From an uncultured Anaerolineae bacterium (GTDB lineage Bacteria; Chloroflexota; Anaerolineae; JACIWP01): 57,669 nt of DNA. The stretch covers positions 1 through 57,669 of the forward strand of contig CALIBQ010000041.1 in NCBI GenBank assembly GCA_938049385.1, in the 5' to 3' direction. Below are positions 28,815-37,879 of this stretch, piece after piece. Every line of letters starts with the position of its first letter. Within the stretch, counting starts at the first letter, position 1. The notes under the pieces were generated by a model that had not been told where the DNA came from, made no database searches, and worked only from the letters and a program-made list of their open reading frames with translations. The position numbers and the translations under genes are program-made.

Positions 28815-31085
28815 ATGTATGAACTACATCTGACCACCTTGGAACTCGCAGGCGTCTGGAGCGTCATCGGCGTTGCCATCCTTTCCCTGCTGTATGCGCT
28901 TTGGCTACGCAGTGACGTCCTGTCCAACGAGAAGGGCACGGATGCCATGCAGAAGGTCTGGCTCGCCATCAAGGAGGGGGCAGAGGCGTACCTTGGCCGG
29001 CAGTTGCGCACCATCCTCCCCTTCATCGGCGTGCTGGTCTTCGTCCTCTTCGCCAGCGTCTGGATCGCTCAGCCAACCCCCGAGGCGAAAGAGATGTTCG
29101 GCGATAAGGCCCATCTGTACATCGCCATCGGGCGTGCGGCGGCCTTCATCCTGGGGGCCTCTTTCTCCCTGATGGTGGGACAATTGGGCATGCGCATGGC
29201 AATCGAGGGCAACATCCGCGTGGCCGCCGCTTCCATGCGTGATTTCGGTGATGCCCTGCGCATCGCGTACCGCTCGGGCACCATCACCGGCATGCTGACC
29301 GACGGCCTGGGCCTGCTGGGCGGCACTACCATCTTCATCATCTTCGGTAAGGCCGCGCCCGACGCCCTGCTGGGCTTCGGCTTCGGCGGCACCCTGCTGG
29401 CGCTGTTCATGCGCGTGGGCGGCGGCATCTACACCAAAGCCGCGGACGTGGGCGCTGACTTGGTGGGTAAAGTCGAACAGGGGCTGGAAGAGGATGACCC
29501 CCGCAACCCCGCCTCTATCGCGGACCAGGTGGGGGATAACGTGGGTGACTGCGCCGGCATGGCCGCCGATATCTTCGAGTCCTACGAGGTGACCATCGTC
29601 TCAGCCCTGATCCTGGGCCTGGCGCTGATGCGCCTCACTGGCGACGTGCACTGGATCATCTTCCCGCTCATGGTGCGCGCCATCGGCGTCATCAGCTCCA
29701 TGATCGGCACTTTTTCCGTTCCGGTCTGGGAGCGCACGGTGGCCAAGGGTGATGCATGGCACAGCATGGAAATCGCCTACGAGGTGTCCTCGGTCATCAC
29801 TATCGTTTCCTCCACCCTGCTGTCCTGGTTCTACATGCATGACCTGCGGCCAGCCATCATGGTCTCCGCCGGCGTGATCTTCAACGTCATCGTCAACCGC
29901 CTGACCGCCATGTTCACCGCCAAAGAAACGTCGGCGGTGCAGGAAATCGCCAAGAGCACCCGCTTTGGCCCTGCCACGACCATCCTGACCGGCCTGGCGG
30001 TGGGCTACGAATCCAGCGTCTGGGCGATCCTCGCCATCGCCGCCGCCATCCTGGTCTCGGTCATCACCTACCAGTCCCTGGGCGTGCAGTACGTGCTGTA
30101 CGGCGTGGCCCTCATCGGCATCGGCTGGCTGACCCACGCCGGCAACCTGGTCTCCATGGACTCCTTCGGCCCCATCTCCGATAACGCCAACGGCATCGGC
30201 GAGATGGCCAAGATGGACGAGAAGGCCCGCCACATCATGACCGACCTGGATGCCGTCGGCAACACCACCAAGGCCATCACCAAAGGCGTGGCCATCGGTT
30301 CCGCCGTCATCGCCGCCGTCTCGCTGTTCGGCTCCTTCTTCACCGACATCAAGCTGGTGGACCCGACCTTCGGCGACGTCATCAACATCGCCAGCCCGAT
30401 CGTGTTCATCGGCCTGCTCATCGGCGGCGCGGTGCCGGTGTTGTTCGGCAGTCTGCTGGTGAAGGCGGTGGCGCGTGCCGCCGGCGGTATGGTGGCGGAG
30501 GTGCGCCGGCAGTTCCGCATTCCCGGCGTCCTGGAGGGCAAGGTCAAGGCGGATTATGCCCGCACGGTGGAAATCTCCACTCGCGCCGCCCAGCGCGAAC
30601 TCATCCCGGTCGGCATCCTGGTGGTGCTCATCCCCATCGTGGTGGGCTTCCTGCTGAAGGCGGAGGCCCTGGGGAGCTTCCTGGTGGGCGTCATCCTCTC
30701 CGGCCAGCTCCTGGCGGTTTTCATGGCCAACGCCGGCGGTGCCTGGGATAACGCCAAGAAACTCATCGAGGACGGCCTCTTCGGCGGCAAAGGCTCCGAG
30801 GCGCACAAGGCCAGCGTGGTGGGCGATACTGTGGGCGACCCGCTAAAGGACACTTCCGGTCCTGCCCTGAACCCGCTCATCAAGGTCATCAACCTGGTCA
30901 GCCTCATCATCGCGCCTATTGTGGTGCGCTACAAGACCACGCCGCCGCTGATGTGGGTCATTATGATCATCCTGCTGGCGGTGATCGCCTGGGCCATTTC
31001 CATGAGCAAGCGGCCGGCGGATTACGGCGCCGACGAGGCGCTGGAAGGCGAGCCGCTGGCCTCCAAGGCCGGCGCCAGCAAGTAA
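28815..31085 (+). CDS. hppA: K+-independent proton-translocating pyrophosphatase
   Basis: The 756-residue membrane enzyme couples PPi hydrolysis to proton export, or the reverse. It has about 16 helices and the conserved loops DVGADLVGKVEQGLEEDDPR, DNVGDCAGMAADIFESYE, DNANGIGEMAKMD and GDTVGDPLKDTSGPALN. The cation-dependence site reads GNTTKA. Lysine there marks the K+-independent class, whereas K+-dependent H+- and Na+-pumps have alanine (GNTTAA). It lies 102 bases after PPi-PFK. A terminator follows the gene. Confidence 0.95.
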   Translation: MYELHLTTLELAGVWSVIGVAILSLLYALWLRSDVLSNEKGTDAMQKVWLAIKEGAEAYLGRQLRTILPFIGVLVFVLFASVWIAQPTPEAKEMFGDKAHLYIAIGRAAAFILGASFSLMVGQLGMRMAIEGNIRVAAASMRDFGDALRIAYRSGTITGMLTDGLGLLGGTTIFIIFGKAAPDALLGFGFGGTLLALFMRVGGGIYTKAADVGADLVGKVEQGLEEDDPRNPASIADQVGDNVGDCAGMAADIFESYEVTIVSALILGLALMRLTGDVHWIIFPLMVRAIGVISSMIGTFSVPVWERTVAKGDAWHSMEIAYEVSSVITIVSSTLLSWFYMHDLRPAIMVSAGVIFNVIVNRLTAMFTAKETSAVQEIAKSTRFGPATTILTGLAVGYESSVWAILAIAAAILVSVITYQSLGVQYVLYGVALIGIGWLTHAGNLVSMDSFGPISDNANGIGEMAKMDEKARHIMTDLDAVGNTTKAITKGVAIGSAVIAAVSLFGSFFTDIKLVDPTFGDVINIASPIVFIGLLIGGAVPVLFGSLLVKAVARAAGGMVAEVRRQFRIPGVLEGKVKADYARTVEISTRAAQRELIPVGILVVLIPIVVGFLLKAEALGSFLVGVILSGQLLAVFMANAGGAWDNAKKLIEDGLFGGKGSEAHKASVVGDTVGDPLKDTSGPALNPLIKVINLVSLIIAPIVVRYKTTPPLMWVIMIILLAVIAWAISMSKRPADYGADEALEGEPLASKAGASK

Positions 31086-31109
31086 TCCGGCGGTCTATTC
31101 GCACTCGCG

Positions 31110-31150
31110 ACATGTGCCGGGGAGGGCTATCCTTCCCGGCACATGTTTGT
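31110..31150 (+). terminator. Terminator after hppA
   Basis: ACATGTGCCGGG and CCCGGCACATGT form a perfect 12-bp stem, followed by TTGT. Confidence 0.7.
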
Positions 31151-31165
31151 CATGGCGGAGAAGCG

Positions 31166-31816
31166 ATGACGAAACGACAGTGGATCCTAGCTTCCGCATC
31201 CCCACGCCGGCAGGAACTGCTGACCCTGTTCGGCCGGCCGTTCCAGGTACTGCCGGCGGATATTGACGAGACCAATCACGGGCAGGTAGCGGCGGAGGAC
31301 TTCGTCCGCCGGCTCAGCCAGGCCAAGGCCCGTGCCGCGGCGAAAGGCGTGGACGGCGGCCTGGTCATTGCCTGCGATACCATCGTGGTGCTGGACGGCC
31401 GCATCCTGGGCAAACCGGGAACGCCGGCGGAGGCGCGGGAAGTGCTGAGGGCACTGCGCGGCCGGCCGCATCAGGTCATGACCGCGGTGACGGTGCTGGA
31501 CACCCCCAGCGGCCAGGAGCACACTGCCTGCGATATCACCGAAGTATGGATGCGGCCGTACACAGATGACGAGATCGAGGAATATGTGGCCAGCGGAGAT
31601 CCCATGGACAAGGCCGGCGCCTATGCCATCCAGCACGCCGGCTTTCGGCCGGTGGAAGCAGTGCAGGGCTGTTTCGCCAGCGTGATGGGACTGCCCCTGT
31701 GCCTCTTATACCGCCTGCTGTGTGAGGCCGGCGAGGAAATCGAGCCGCCGGCGGAGGCCTGCCAGCGACACACTGGCTGGCAGTGCAAGATATATCGGGA
31801 TATCCTGAAGGAATAG
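31166..31816 (+). CDS. maf: Maf-family nucleoside triphosphate pyrophosphatase
   Basis: Maf proteins hydrolyse dTTP, UTP or modified nucleotides to monophosphates, releasing PPi. The 216-residue protein begins LASASPRRQELL and continues with ADIDETN, SQAKARA, ACDTIVVLDGRILGKP and the MDKAGAYAIQ motif. A tail after residue 190 (ACQRHTGWQCKIYRD) is longer than usual. ATG 31166 is chosen over an upstream frame because it starts the conserved fold and GGAG precedes it. Release of PPi next to a PPase is probably coincidence. Confidence 0.9.
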   Translation: MTKRQWILASASPRRQELLTLFGRPFQVLPADIDETNHGQVAAEDFVRRLSQAKARAAAKGVDGGLVIACDTIVVLDGRILGKPGTPAEAREVLRALRGRPHQVMTAVTVLDTPSGQEHTACDITEVWMRPYTDDEIEEYVASGDPMDKAGAYAIQHAGFRPVEAVQGCFASVMGLPLCLLYRLLCEAGEEIEPPAEACQRHTGWQCKIYRDILKE

Positions 31817-31822
31817 GGCTTG

Positions 31823-32422
31823 TCAGCCGGCCGCTGGCTCCTCGGCCGGCGCTCCCTCTGTTCTCGTTATTTCACCTTCTTCCAGGCGGTAAAACAGCAG
31901 GAGCGTGCTCCCGTAGCGCCGTTCGTCGAACAGGCAGAGCCGGCGCAGACGCACCTCCTGGCGCTCCTTGGGGTGAATCTGGACGATGGCCACGCCGCCG
32001 GGAGCCAGCACCTCCCCCTCGTCCACTGCCTGGAGAGCGCGTATCCAGATGCCCTTATACTGCGGCGGGGCGATATAGACGAAATCAAAGCGCTCATCGC
32101 CCGGATTCTTAAGGAAGCGGAAGGCATCGCCGGCTACCACCCTTGCCCGCTCCGCCAGCCCCGTAGCCTGCAGGTTGTGCCCGATGGTGCGCAGGGCCAG
32201 CCGGTCCCGCTCGCAGAACACGGCACGCGCGGCGCCGCGGCTCAGCGCCTCGATGCCGACCGCGCCCGTGCCGGCGAACAGGTCGAGGAAGCGCGCCCCT
32301 TCGATGGACGCCCCCAGGATGTTGAACAGCGCTTCCTTAACCCGGTCGGTGATAGGCCGGGTGGACGTGCCGGGAACAGATTCCAGCTTGCGGCCCTTGG
32401 CACTGCCGGCGATGACACGCAT
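31823..32422 (-). CDS. rsmD: 16S rRNA (guanine966-N2)-methyltransferase
   Basis: RsmD methylates G966 of 16S rRNA on the small subunit. The 199-residue protein has MRVIAGSAKGRKLESVPG, RPITDRVKEALFNIL, the SAM-binding FLDLFAGTGAVGIEALSRGA and a catalytic strand reading YIAPPQYKG, where most members have DPPY. It is the last gene of the 40.9-31.8 kb minus-strand run. It converges on maf with six bases between. Confidence 0.9.
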   Translation of the reverse strand: MRVIAGSAKGRKLESVPGTSTRPITDRVKEALFNILGASIEGARFLDLFAGTGAVGIEALSRGAARAVFCERDRLALRTIGHNLQATGLAERARVVAGDAFRFLKNPGDERFDFVYIAPPQYKGIWIRALQAVDEGEVLAPGGVAIVQIHPKERQEVRLRRLCLFDERRYGSTLLLFYRLEEGEITRTEGAPAEEPAAG

Positions 32423-32431
32423 ATCGCGCTT

Positions 32432-32950
32432 CTACCTTCCCTCTCGGAGAAGCCTGACCAGCCGCTCCGGTCGGTACCATCCCCTTTGTATGATCGTCCA
32501 CGTCAGGATGACCAGCCCCACCAGTTCAAACAGCACCAGCTTCGGCTCCTCGCGCACCACCTGGCGGTACGCATCGAGGAAGGCCGCCGGCGACCCCACA
32601 TGCCGCCACTGGTGGAACGAACAGCCGCGCAGGGGCCATAGAAAGGTCTGTAGAAAGCCCCAGATGCGGTCCTCCAGCAGGTGGCCGGAGAATGCCAGCA
32701 GATAGGGAAGCCACTGCCGGCGCTGTCGGCCGGCGGCCAGCCAGACCAGCGCATGCAGTAACAGGGTGTGGCCGAAGAGCAAAGCCGCGTTAGAGCGCCG
32801 GAAGACGAACATCGCCAGCGGCTTGTCCAGCATGTCCGGCGCCAGGGCGGCCAGGGCGGCCAGGCGGTAATCGGCGTCCGGGAATTTGCCGGCGCGCTGG
32901 AGGGCATGCAGTGCTCCCCAGGTGAAAGCGACGTGGCCGAACGGAAGCAT
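32432..32950 (-). CDS. Putative membrane metal-dependent hydrolase-like protein (DUF457/YdjM-like)
   Basis: The 172-residue protein has three to four hydrophobic helices and conserved-looking polar pockets: FGHVAFTWG at the start, LAPDMLDKPL, LLFGHTLLLH and FSGHLLEDRIW. Repeated His/Asp in membrane segments resembles DUF457/YdjM-type putative hydrolases, but the match is by eye. It lies 5 bases after the LmbE-type gene and 9 before rsmD. Confidence 0.55.
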   Translation of the reverse strand: MLPFGHVAFTWGALHALQRAGKFPDADYRLAALAALAPDMLDKPLAMFVFRRSNAALLFGHTLLLHALVWLAAGRQRRQWLPYLLAFSGHLLEDRIWGFLQTFLWPLRGCSFHQWRHVGSPAAFLDAYRQVVREEPKLVLFELVGLVILTWTIIQRGWYRPERLVRLLREGR

Positions 32951-32955
32951 GGCAG

Positions 32956-33699
32956 TTATGATTTCCTGTTATCGGCCGGCGGCTCGGCGTTGCGCGGGAA
33001 GACGTGCTCTGCCGGCCGAAAGATGATGCGGTGAAAGCCCTCGGCATACGCAGTGCCGGCTTTGGCGCCCACATCTGCCGCCCACTGCCGCACACGGTCC
33101 TGCCAGTCGGGCATCTGTGCCAGTTGGGTCTGATGGCAGGCCACAGCATCCAGCTTGTCCTGCAGGGTCTCGGTGATATCCTCAAAGTAGTCCGGGTCGT
33201 CCGTGCCCCACAGGTACAGCTCTGATGGAGCATGGGGTGGAAGCCCAACAATTTCCAGCACAGGCACAAAGAGATGGTCGCGGGCCAGGACGATGGCGTC
33301 GCAAGCGGCCAGGCCGGCGGCGCGGTGGTCGGGATGGATCTGATACCGCCGCCAGGGGTCATGGGTGAAGATGATCTGGGGGCAGAAGCGGCGGATCAGC
33401 ATGGCCAGCTCCATCCGCAGGTTCGAGCATGCTTCCAGCTCCCCATCGGGATGCCGCAGGAAAATCACCTCCTTGGCGCCGATGCGCGCCGCCGCTTGGC
33501 GTTGTTCTTCCTCGCGCAGTTCCGCCAGGCGGAATGGCGACAGACTGCGGTCATGAGTGCCTTTATCGCCGTTGGTGCATACCACATAGATAAGCTCGCG
33601 GCCGGCCTTGGCCCATTTGGCCGCCGTGCCGCCGCAGGAGAGCTCTACATCGTCCGGATGCGCCGCGATGAACAGCACGCGAACAGTGTCCCCTTCCAT
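32956..33699 (-). CDS. PIG-L/LmbE-family deacetylase
   Basis: Members remove N-acetyl groups from GlcNAc-linked substrates such as those of mycothiol (MshB), bacillithiol (BshB) and GPI anchors. The 247-residue zinc enzyme has AAHPDDVELSCGGT and HPDHRAAG as metal sites and THDPWRRYQIH between. ATG 33699 follows GAGGA by five bases. It is 25 bases downstream of an MshA-like glycosyltransferase, whose GlcNAc product would be a natural substrate. Confidence 0.9.
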   Translation of the reverse strand: MEGDTVRVLFIAAHPDDVELSCGGTAAKWAKAGRELIYVVCTNGDKGTHDRSLSPFRLAELREEEQRQAAARIGAKEVIFLRHPDGELEACSNLRMELAMLIRRFCPQIIFTHDPWRRYQIHPDHRAAGLAACDAIVLARDHLFVPVLEIVGLPPHAPSELYLWGTDDPDYFEDITETLQDKLDAVACHQTQLAQMPDWQDRVRQWAADVGAKAGTAYAEGFHRIIFRPAEHVFPRNAEPPADNRKS

Positions 33700-33724
33700 A
33701 GAAATCCTCGAACAGCGATGGGTA

Positions 33725-35029
33725 TCAGGATGAGCAGGCGAGTCCGCGCGAGGCGGCCGTGCGCCGGCGGGCCGGGAGCGCTTCCCGCTGCACTTCGGTG
33801 TAGAGCGCCGTAATCTGGTCGGCGATGTGCGACCAACTGTACTGGCGGGCCCATTCGGCGGCCTGCCGGCCCAGCCGCGCCTGAAGCTCTGGATTCAAAA
33901 GGATCTGCTCCAACCGGTCCGCCAGAGCCTGATGATCACGATAAGGGATATGGAAGCCGGTTATCCCATCCTGAACGGTGAACGCCATCCCGCCGACCTT
34001 GGAGGCGATGACCGGTGTGCCGCAAGCCATGGCCTCCAGCGCCACCATGCCGAAGGATTCGTAGTGTGAGGGTACGACCACGACCTCGGCGGCAGAGTAA
34101 TAACAGGGTAGGACCTCCTGGGAGCGTGCACCGAGGAAGGTGACCACTTGGGTGATGCCAAGCTCCTCCCGAAGGGCATGCAGGCGAGCCATTTCGATAT
34201 CCATTTTTTCGGGCGGCTGGTCCGGGTCGCCCCCCACGATGGTTACCACCAGGTTCTGTGCCCATTCTGGCCGGCGCTGGATCAGCAGTGCCACGGCATG
34301 CAGGAGTGTGTCAATCCCCTTCAGCGGTTCGATGCGCCCGACGAACAGGATCATGCGCTGGTGTTGAGATAACCCCAGACAGCCCTTGGCCCACTGGCGC
34401 GGCTGGGGATAGAACTGCTCTAAGTCCACCCCGCACGGGATGACGTGAATTCTGGCGGGGTCGGCCCCATACAGCCAGGTCATCTGCGCCTTCTCCAGCG
34501 GCGTGGCGGCAACCAGCGCGTCCGCCTCGCGCATAAGTTCCGTTTCCACGATGAGCCGGCGCTCCGGCTCGTACTCCTCCGGCCGCTGGGCAACGCTGTT
34601 CTTCATATGGCCCAGCGTGTGGAACATTTGGATAAATGGAATGCCCCAACGTTCCCGCAGGCAGACGGCTACCTTGCCCGACAGCCAGTAGTGGCTGTGG
34701 ATGATGTCGTAGCGGATGCCCTCCTGACGGGCGAAGGCTTCGACGCCGGCGGTGAACTCGTCCAAGTGGTTGTAGAGGGCGTATTTATTGTACGGCGCCG
34801 GCGGGCCGGCCTTGACATGGATCACACGGGTGCCGAAACCCAGACGGTCGGTCACACGTGGGCGATCTGGGTCCTGGAGACGGGTAAAGATGTCCACGTG
34901 GTACCCGCGCCGGCCCAGCTCGCGCGATAGATCGCGCACATATACATTCATGCCGCCCGTCTCTTTGCCGCCCAGAGTAGCCAGCGGGCAGGTATGCACG
35001 CTTAACATGCACACACGCAAAGGTTCCAT
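33725..35029 (-). CDS. MshA-like GT4 glycosyltransferase
   Basis: The 434-residue GT-B enzyme resembles MshA (GlcNAc transfer to inositol phosphate) and related sucrose-phosphate-synthase-type GT4 enzymes. Evidence: MLSVHTCPLATLGGKETGGM at the N-terminus, NVYVRDLSRELGRRGYHVDI, DIIHSHYWLSGKVA, HVIPCGVDLEQFYP, FVGRIEPLKGIDTLL and the nucleotide-sugar site SHYESFGMVALEAMACGTPV. The ATG at 35029 is four bases after the acetyltransferase stop. The donor and acceptor are not proven by sequence. Confidence 0.85.
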   Translation of the reverse strand: MEPLRVCMLSVHTCPLATLGGKETGGMNVYVRDLSRELGRRGYHVDIFTRLQDPDRPRVTDRLGFGTRVIHVKAGPPAPYNKYALYNHLDEFTAGVEAFARQEGIRYDIIHSHYWLSGKVAVCLRERWGIPFIQMFHTLGHMKNSVAQRPEEYEPERRLIVETELMREADALVAATPLEKAQMTWLYGADPARIHVIPCGVDLEQFYPQPRQWAKGCLGLSQHQRMILFVGRIEPLKGIDTLLHAVALLIQRRPEWAQNLVVTIVGGDPDQPPEKMDIEMARLHALREELGITQVVTFLGARSQEVLPCYYSAAEVVVVPSHYESFGMVALEAMACGTPVIASKVGGMAFTVQDGITGFHIPYRDHQALADRLEQILLNPELQARLGRQAAEWARQYSWSHIADQITALYTEVQREALPARRRTAASRGLACSS

Positions 35030-35033
35030 CGGT

Positions 35034-36044
35034 TCAGTGACGCTCCATCTCGATCTGGTACACATAGGTATCGCGAGCGCCGAAGCGGTACTTATATTCC
35101 TCGTCGCCGCGCAGGAAGTCAAACTCGCGCCGGCCCAGCTCGATGGCATGCTGGATGCAGAGCGAGATCAGCACGCTGCCCGGGCTGAGATACGGATGCC
35201 CTTCGGGGTCAAACCCCGAGTTGTACAGCAGGACGGCATTATCGTAGTCGAAGGAGAGCATGGATGCCTCATGCCGGCCGTCCAGCACCAGATGGCTGAG
35301 CTGAAGCCAGCCGGCATCGAACAGGGCGCGCGCCATGGCGCGGAAAAAGGCCTCGGTGCGCGGCGTCATGAAGGCGTGCTTATCCGGCCGGCTCTTGCGG
35401 TGCAGTTCCAGGAAAATCTCCAGCTCCCGATCAAAGTCGTGCTCCGGCCCGACGATATACCATTCCAGGACCGCCTCGGACTGCGCCCGGCGCAGTTTGC
35501 GGCGGATCTCATGCCGCTGTTTCTTGTCCAGCATCGTCATGTATGCTTCCCAGCTCGCCGGCAGGGGGATCACGGGACACACATCCCTCTGCCGCACCTC
35601 CACCGCGAGGCCGGCGGATCGCGCCAGCTCCGGCAACAGCCGTAAGGTGGCGGAAGCCTGAGGAATATTGCACAGCTCAACCTTATCCCATGCCGGCGCG
35701 GCCGGCCCAAGCAGAGACTCCACGAAGAGCGGGAGCAGGGCTTCCTCATGCCCCTGCGCCGTGATGAGGTCGAGATAATCGGTCACTTCGACACAGCCGA
35801 TGAAGCGCAGGAACCGCCGGCCGTCCGATTTCAGCACATGGCAGGGGAAAACTGCAAGGAGCACGCCGGCGGGGTCCCGCACGGCTGTAACCCACAGCTC
35901 GCCCTCCCCTAGATGCTGCCACCAGGCCTCCTGCCATTGGATAGTCAGGAAGACCTCGTTGGAACTGCTGGCGAACACCAGGTTATTCCATTCGGCGCGC
36001 AGGGCATCGAACGCGCTGGCATCATGATAGTGTTGAACCTGCAT
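35034..36044 (-). CDS. BioF2-like/CelD-type GNAT acyltransferase
   Basis: The 336-residue protein fits the BioF2-like (CelD/FemAB-related) acetyltransferase family, which modifies sugars or peptides of the envelope. It has HYHDASAFDALRAEWNNLVF, MLDKKQRHEIRRKLRRAQSE at the centre of the domain and the C-terminal PGSVLISLCIQHAIELGRRE with FDFLRGDEEYKYRFG. The frame extends to 36170, but the extra 42 residues come from repeat copy e, so the start is ATG 36044, after GAGAG. Its entire upstream region is that repeat. Confidence 0.75.
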   Translation of the reverse strand: MQVQHYHDASAFDALRAEWNNLVFASSSNEVFLTIQWQEAWWQHLGEGELWVTAVRDPAGVLLAVFPCHVLKSDGRRFLRFIGCVEVTDYLDLITAQGHEEALLPLFVESLLGPAAPAWDKVELCNIPQASATLRLLPELARSAGLAVEVRQRDVCPVIPLPASWEAYMTMLDKKQRHEIRRKLRRAQSEAVLEWYIVGPEHDFDRELEIFLELHRKSRPDKHAFMTPRTEAFFRAMARALFDAGWLQLSHLVLDGRHEASMLSFDYDNAVLLYNSGFDPEGHPYLSPGSVLISLCIQHAIELGRREFDFLRGDEEYKYRFGARDTYVYQIEMERH

Positions 36045-36072
36045 CTGCTTCTCTCGCGTGCCTTTCACGGCC

Positions 36073-36230
36073 CCTGGCGGCTGAAGCCACGACAACAACT
36101 GCGAAGCCTGCCTGCGCAGGCTTCGCGAAGTCGGCGCAGGCCGACTTCGCAGGCACAGCCGCAGTTTCAACTGCCGGGCAATAAGCCAATACCTGCAAAC
36201 CGAATGACAATCCTTGACTTTTTCAACACC
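36073..36230 (-). repeat. MITE-like repeat R1, copy e (left end missing)
   Basis: The right end CTTTTTCAACACC abuts the NUDIX stop codon. The interior is nearly identical to copy f on the same strand (TTCAACTGCC..., ...ATAAGCCAATACC). The hairpins GAAGCCTGC/GCAGGCTTC and GAAGTCGGC/GCCGACTTC are perfect. The outer left end is absent. It splits the minus-strand operon between the NUDIX and acetyltransferase genes. Confidence 0.7.
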
Positions 36231-36878
36231 TCATATCTCCGGCCTGGCGGACTGCCGGAACCAGAGGCCGTGCACGAACGCATGGGCGAGGGCGCGAAAA
36301 CGCCCCCAGTCCTGCCACTGTCCGTCGAGGCCGGCCAGCGTACGCGCCACGTGCGCCAGCTCCGCCGGCGGCACCCGTCGAAAACTGCAGATACGCTCAC
36401 TGCTGTCCTGTGGATGAGGTTCCGCCGTGCCGATCTCGAAGCGGAACACGAAGGAGGAGAACCGCTGGAAGCGTCCCTGGCGGAACAGCGCATACCGCAG
36501 GAGGCCCAGGCACTGGGCCGGCTCGCCCTCAACCCCCAACTCCTCCCGCAGTTCGCGCACAGCCGCCTCCCAGGCGGTCTCGTCCAGATGGACGCCGCCG
36601 CTCGGCAGGCGGTAGATGCCGGCGGGATAAAAGGATTTGGTATGCAGCCAAACCGTGCCGTCAGCATGAAAAGCAACCAGCATCACCTCGGCGCGCCGGC
36701 CCTTTGCTCTTCCCTCCCACAGCTCATCAAAGAAAGAGGGGGCCGGCCCATCCATTTCCAGCACACAGTCCCGCACTTCCAGCCCGGGGAACTGCCGGCG
36801 CAGGGATGCCAGGTCCTGCTCTTCCGCCTGAGCGCGTCGCAGATCAAAGGGATCAGGGGCCGGGGATGTAACGCTCAA
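36231..36878 (-). CDS. NUDIX hydrolase
   Basis: NUDIX enzymes cleave nucleoside diphosphates linked to another group. The 215-residue protein has the full box in GGVHLDETAWEAAVRELREE followed by LGV, matching G-x5-E-x7-REUxEExGU. The start is TTG at 36878: AAGGAG lies seven bases upstream and the codon is 12 bases after the flippase stop. An ATG at 36947 would overlap that gene by 58 bases. Substrate is unknown. Confidence 0.85.
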   Translation of the reverse strand: MSVTSPAPDPFDLRRAQAEEQDLASLRRQFPGLEVRDCVLEMDGPAPSFFDELWEGRAKGRRAEVMLVAFHADGTVWLHTKSFYPAGIYRLPSGGVHLDETAWEAAVRELREELGVEGEPAQCLGLLRYALFRQGRFQRFSSFVFRFEIGTAEPHPQDSSERICSFRRVPPAELAHVARTLAGLDGQWQDWGRFRALAHAFVHGLWFRQSARPEI

Positions 36879-36889
36879 TGGGAGGCTCC

Positions 36890-37879
36890 TTACTCTCCAG
36901 ACTGCCCGGCCAGGGATTGACGGGCCGGCCGGCGCCGGATCAGCCATACCACACCGCCCGGTAGGCTGGAAAGGTAGATGATGCTCTGCATCACCAGCGA
37001 GAACGTGACGGCCAGCTCGCTGGAGGTAGTACGGCCCAAGGTGGCGTACAACAGGTCATAGGCCCCCTGATTAACCCCCAGGCCGCCGATGGATGGTATC
37101 AGGATGGGAGCGAAAGCCACCAGCGGGTTAAAAACGAAGATGTAGAGGAGCGGGATGCCGGCCCCCACCGCTTCGGCCAACAGCCAGTTGACGGCGTTGG
37201 TGATGAGCAGGACCCCCAGGGAGATGAGGAAGGCCTGCACCAGCCGGCCGGGGTTATCCCGATAGGCCTGCACAGAGCTGGACAGGCGGTGATATATCGG
37301 TGCCAGCCGGCGCAGGAACGGCAGGGCGAACAGCCGCTCAAAGAGGGAACGCAGGCGCCGGCTGAGCATGCTGGCGAACCCCAGCATGAAAGCCAAGAAG
37401 GCGGCGCAGACAACCACTGCCAGCCCCTGCAGGTCCGCGCGGCCAAGCCCCCAGACCGCATACAGGCTCATCAGCGCGCCGGCGGTGATGAAGGCCAGCA
37501 GACCCACCAGTTTGTCCACCAGGACCGACACGGCGGCCTCAGCGGCCTTTTCCGTATCGCGCGCCAGGCCGTAGCCGCGCACCACATCGCCGGCCACCAT
37601 GGGGAGCAGAAAGTTGCCAAAGAACAGGCCGACAAAGGTGAAGGAAAGCAGGTGCGGCAGGGGCACGGGCAGGCCCTGAGTGCGCAAAAGCACCTGCCAT
37701 TTGTAACAGCCCAGGGTGATAGCCAGGAAATAGAGCGCCAGGGCCAGCAGATAGTAGAACAGGTTGGCGCCGGCGATGGCCCGGCCGACCTGCGCCAGGT
37801 CCACTTTGAAAAGGAGCAGGTAGCCGATCAGTCCCAGGCTGATGACCGCCTTCAGCACTGTCATCAAGCGGTTCTTCAT
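36890..37879 (-). CDS. LPG-synthase-TM/AglD2-like membrane protein (putative flippase)
   Basis: The 329-residue protein has about eight helices and matches the UPF0104 family. Features are AVISLGLIGYLLLFKVDL at the N-terminus, LLSFTFVGLFFGNFLLPMVAGD with GDVVRGYGLAR (a family hallmark), and ILIPSIGGLGVNQGAY. Members often lie beside glycosyltransferases and may move lipid-linked sugars. It overlaps the GT2 gene by four bases. Confidence 0.8.
   Translation of the reverse strand: MKNRLMTVLKAVISLGLIGYLLLFKVDLAQVGRAIAGANLFYYLLALALYFLAITLGCYKWQVLLRTQGLPVPLPHLLSFTFVGLFFGNFLLPMVAGDVVRGYGLARDTEKAAEAAVSVLVDKLVGLLAFITAGALMSLYAVWGLGRADLQGLAVVVCAAFLAFMLGFASMLSRRLRSLFERLFALPFLRRLAPIYHRLSSSVQAYRDNPGRLVQAFLISLGVLLITNAVNWLLAEAVGAGIPLLYIFVFNPLVAFAPILIPSIGGLGVNQGAYDLLYATLGRTTSSELAVTFSLVMQSIIYLSSLPGGVVWLIRRRPARQSLAGQSGE

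Noticed and set aside
36073-36170. N-terminal extension of the acetyltransferase (RLCLRSRPAPTSRSLRRQAS)
   Set aside because: This peptide is translated from repeat copy e; similar peptides arise from the other copies. The true start is ATG 36044.
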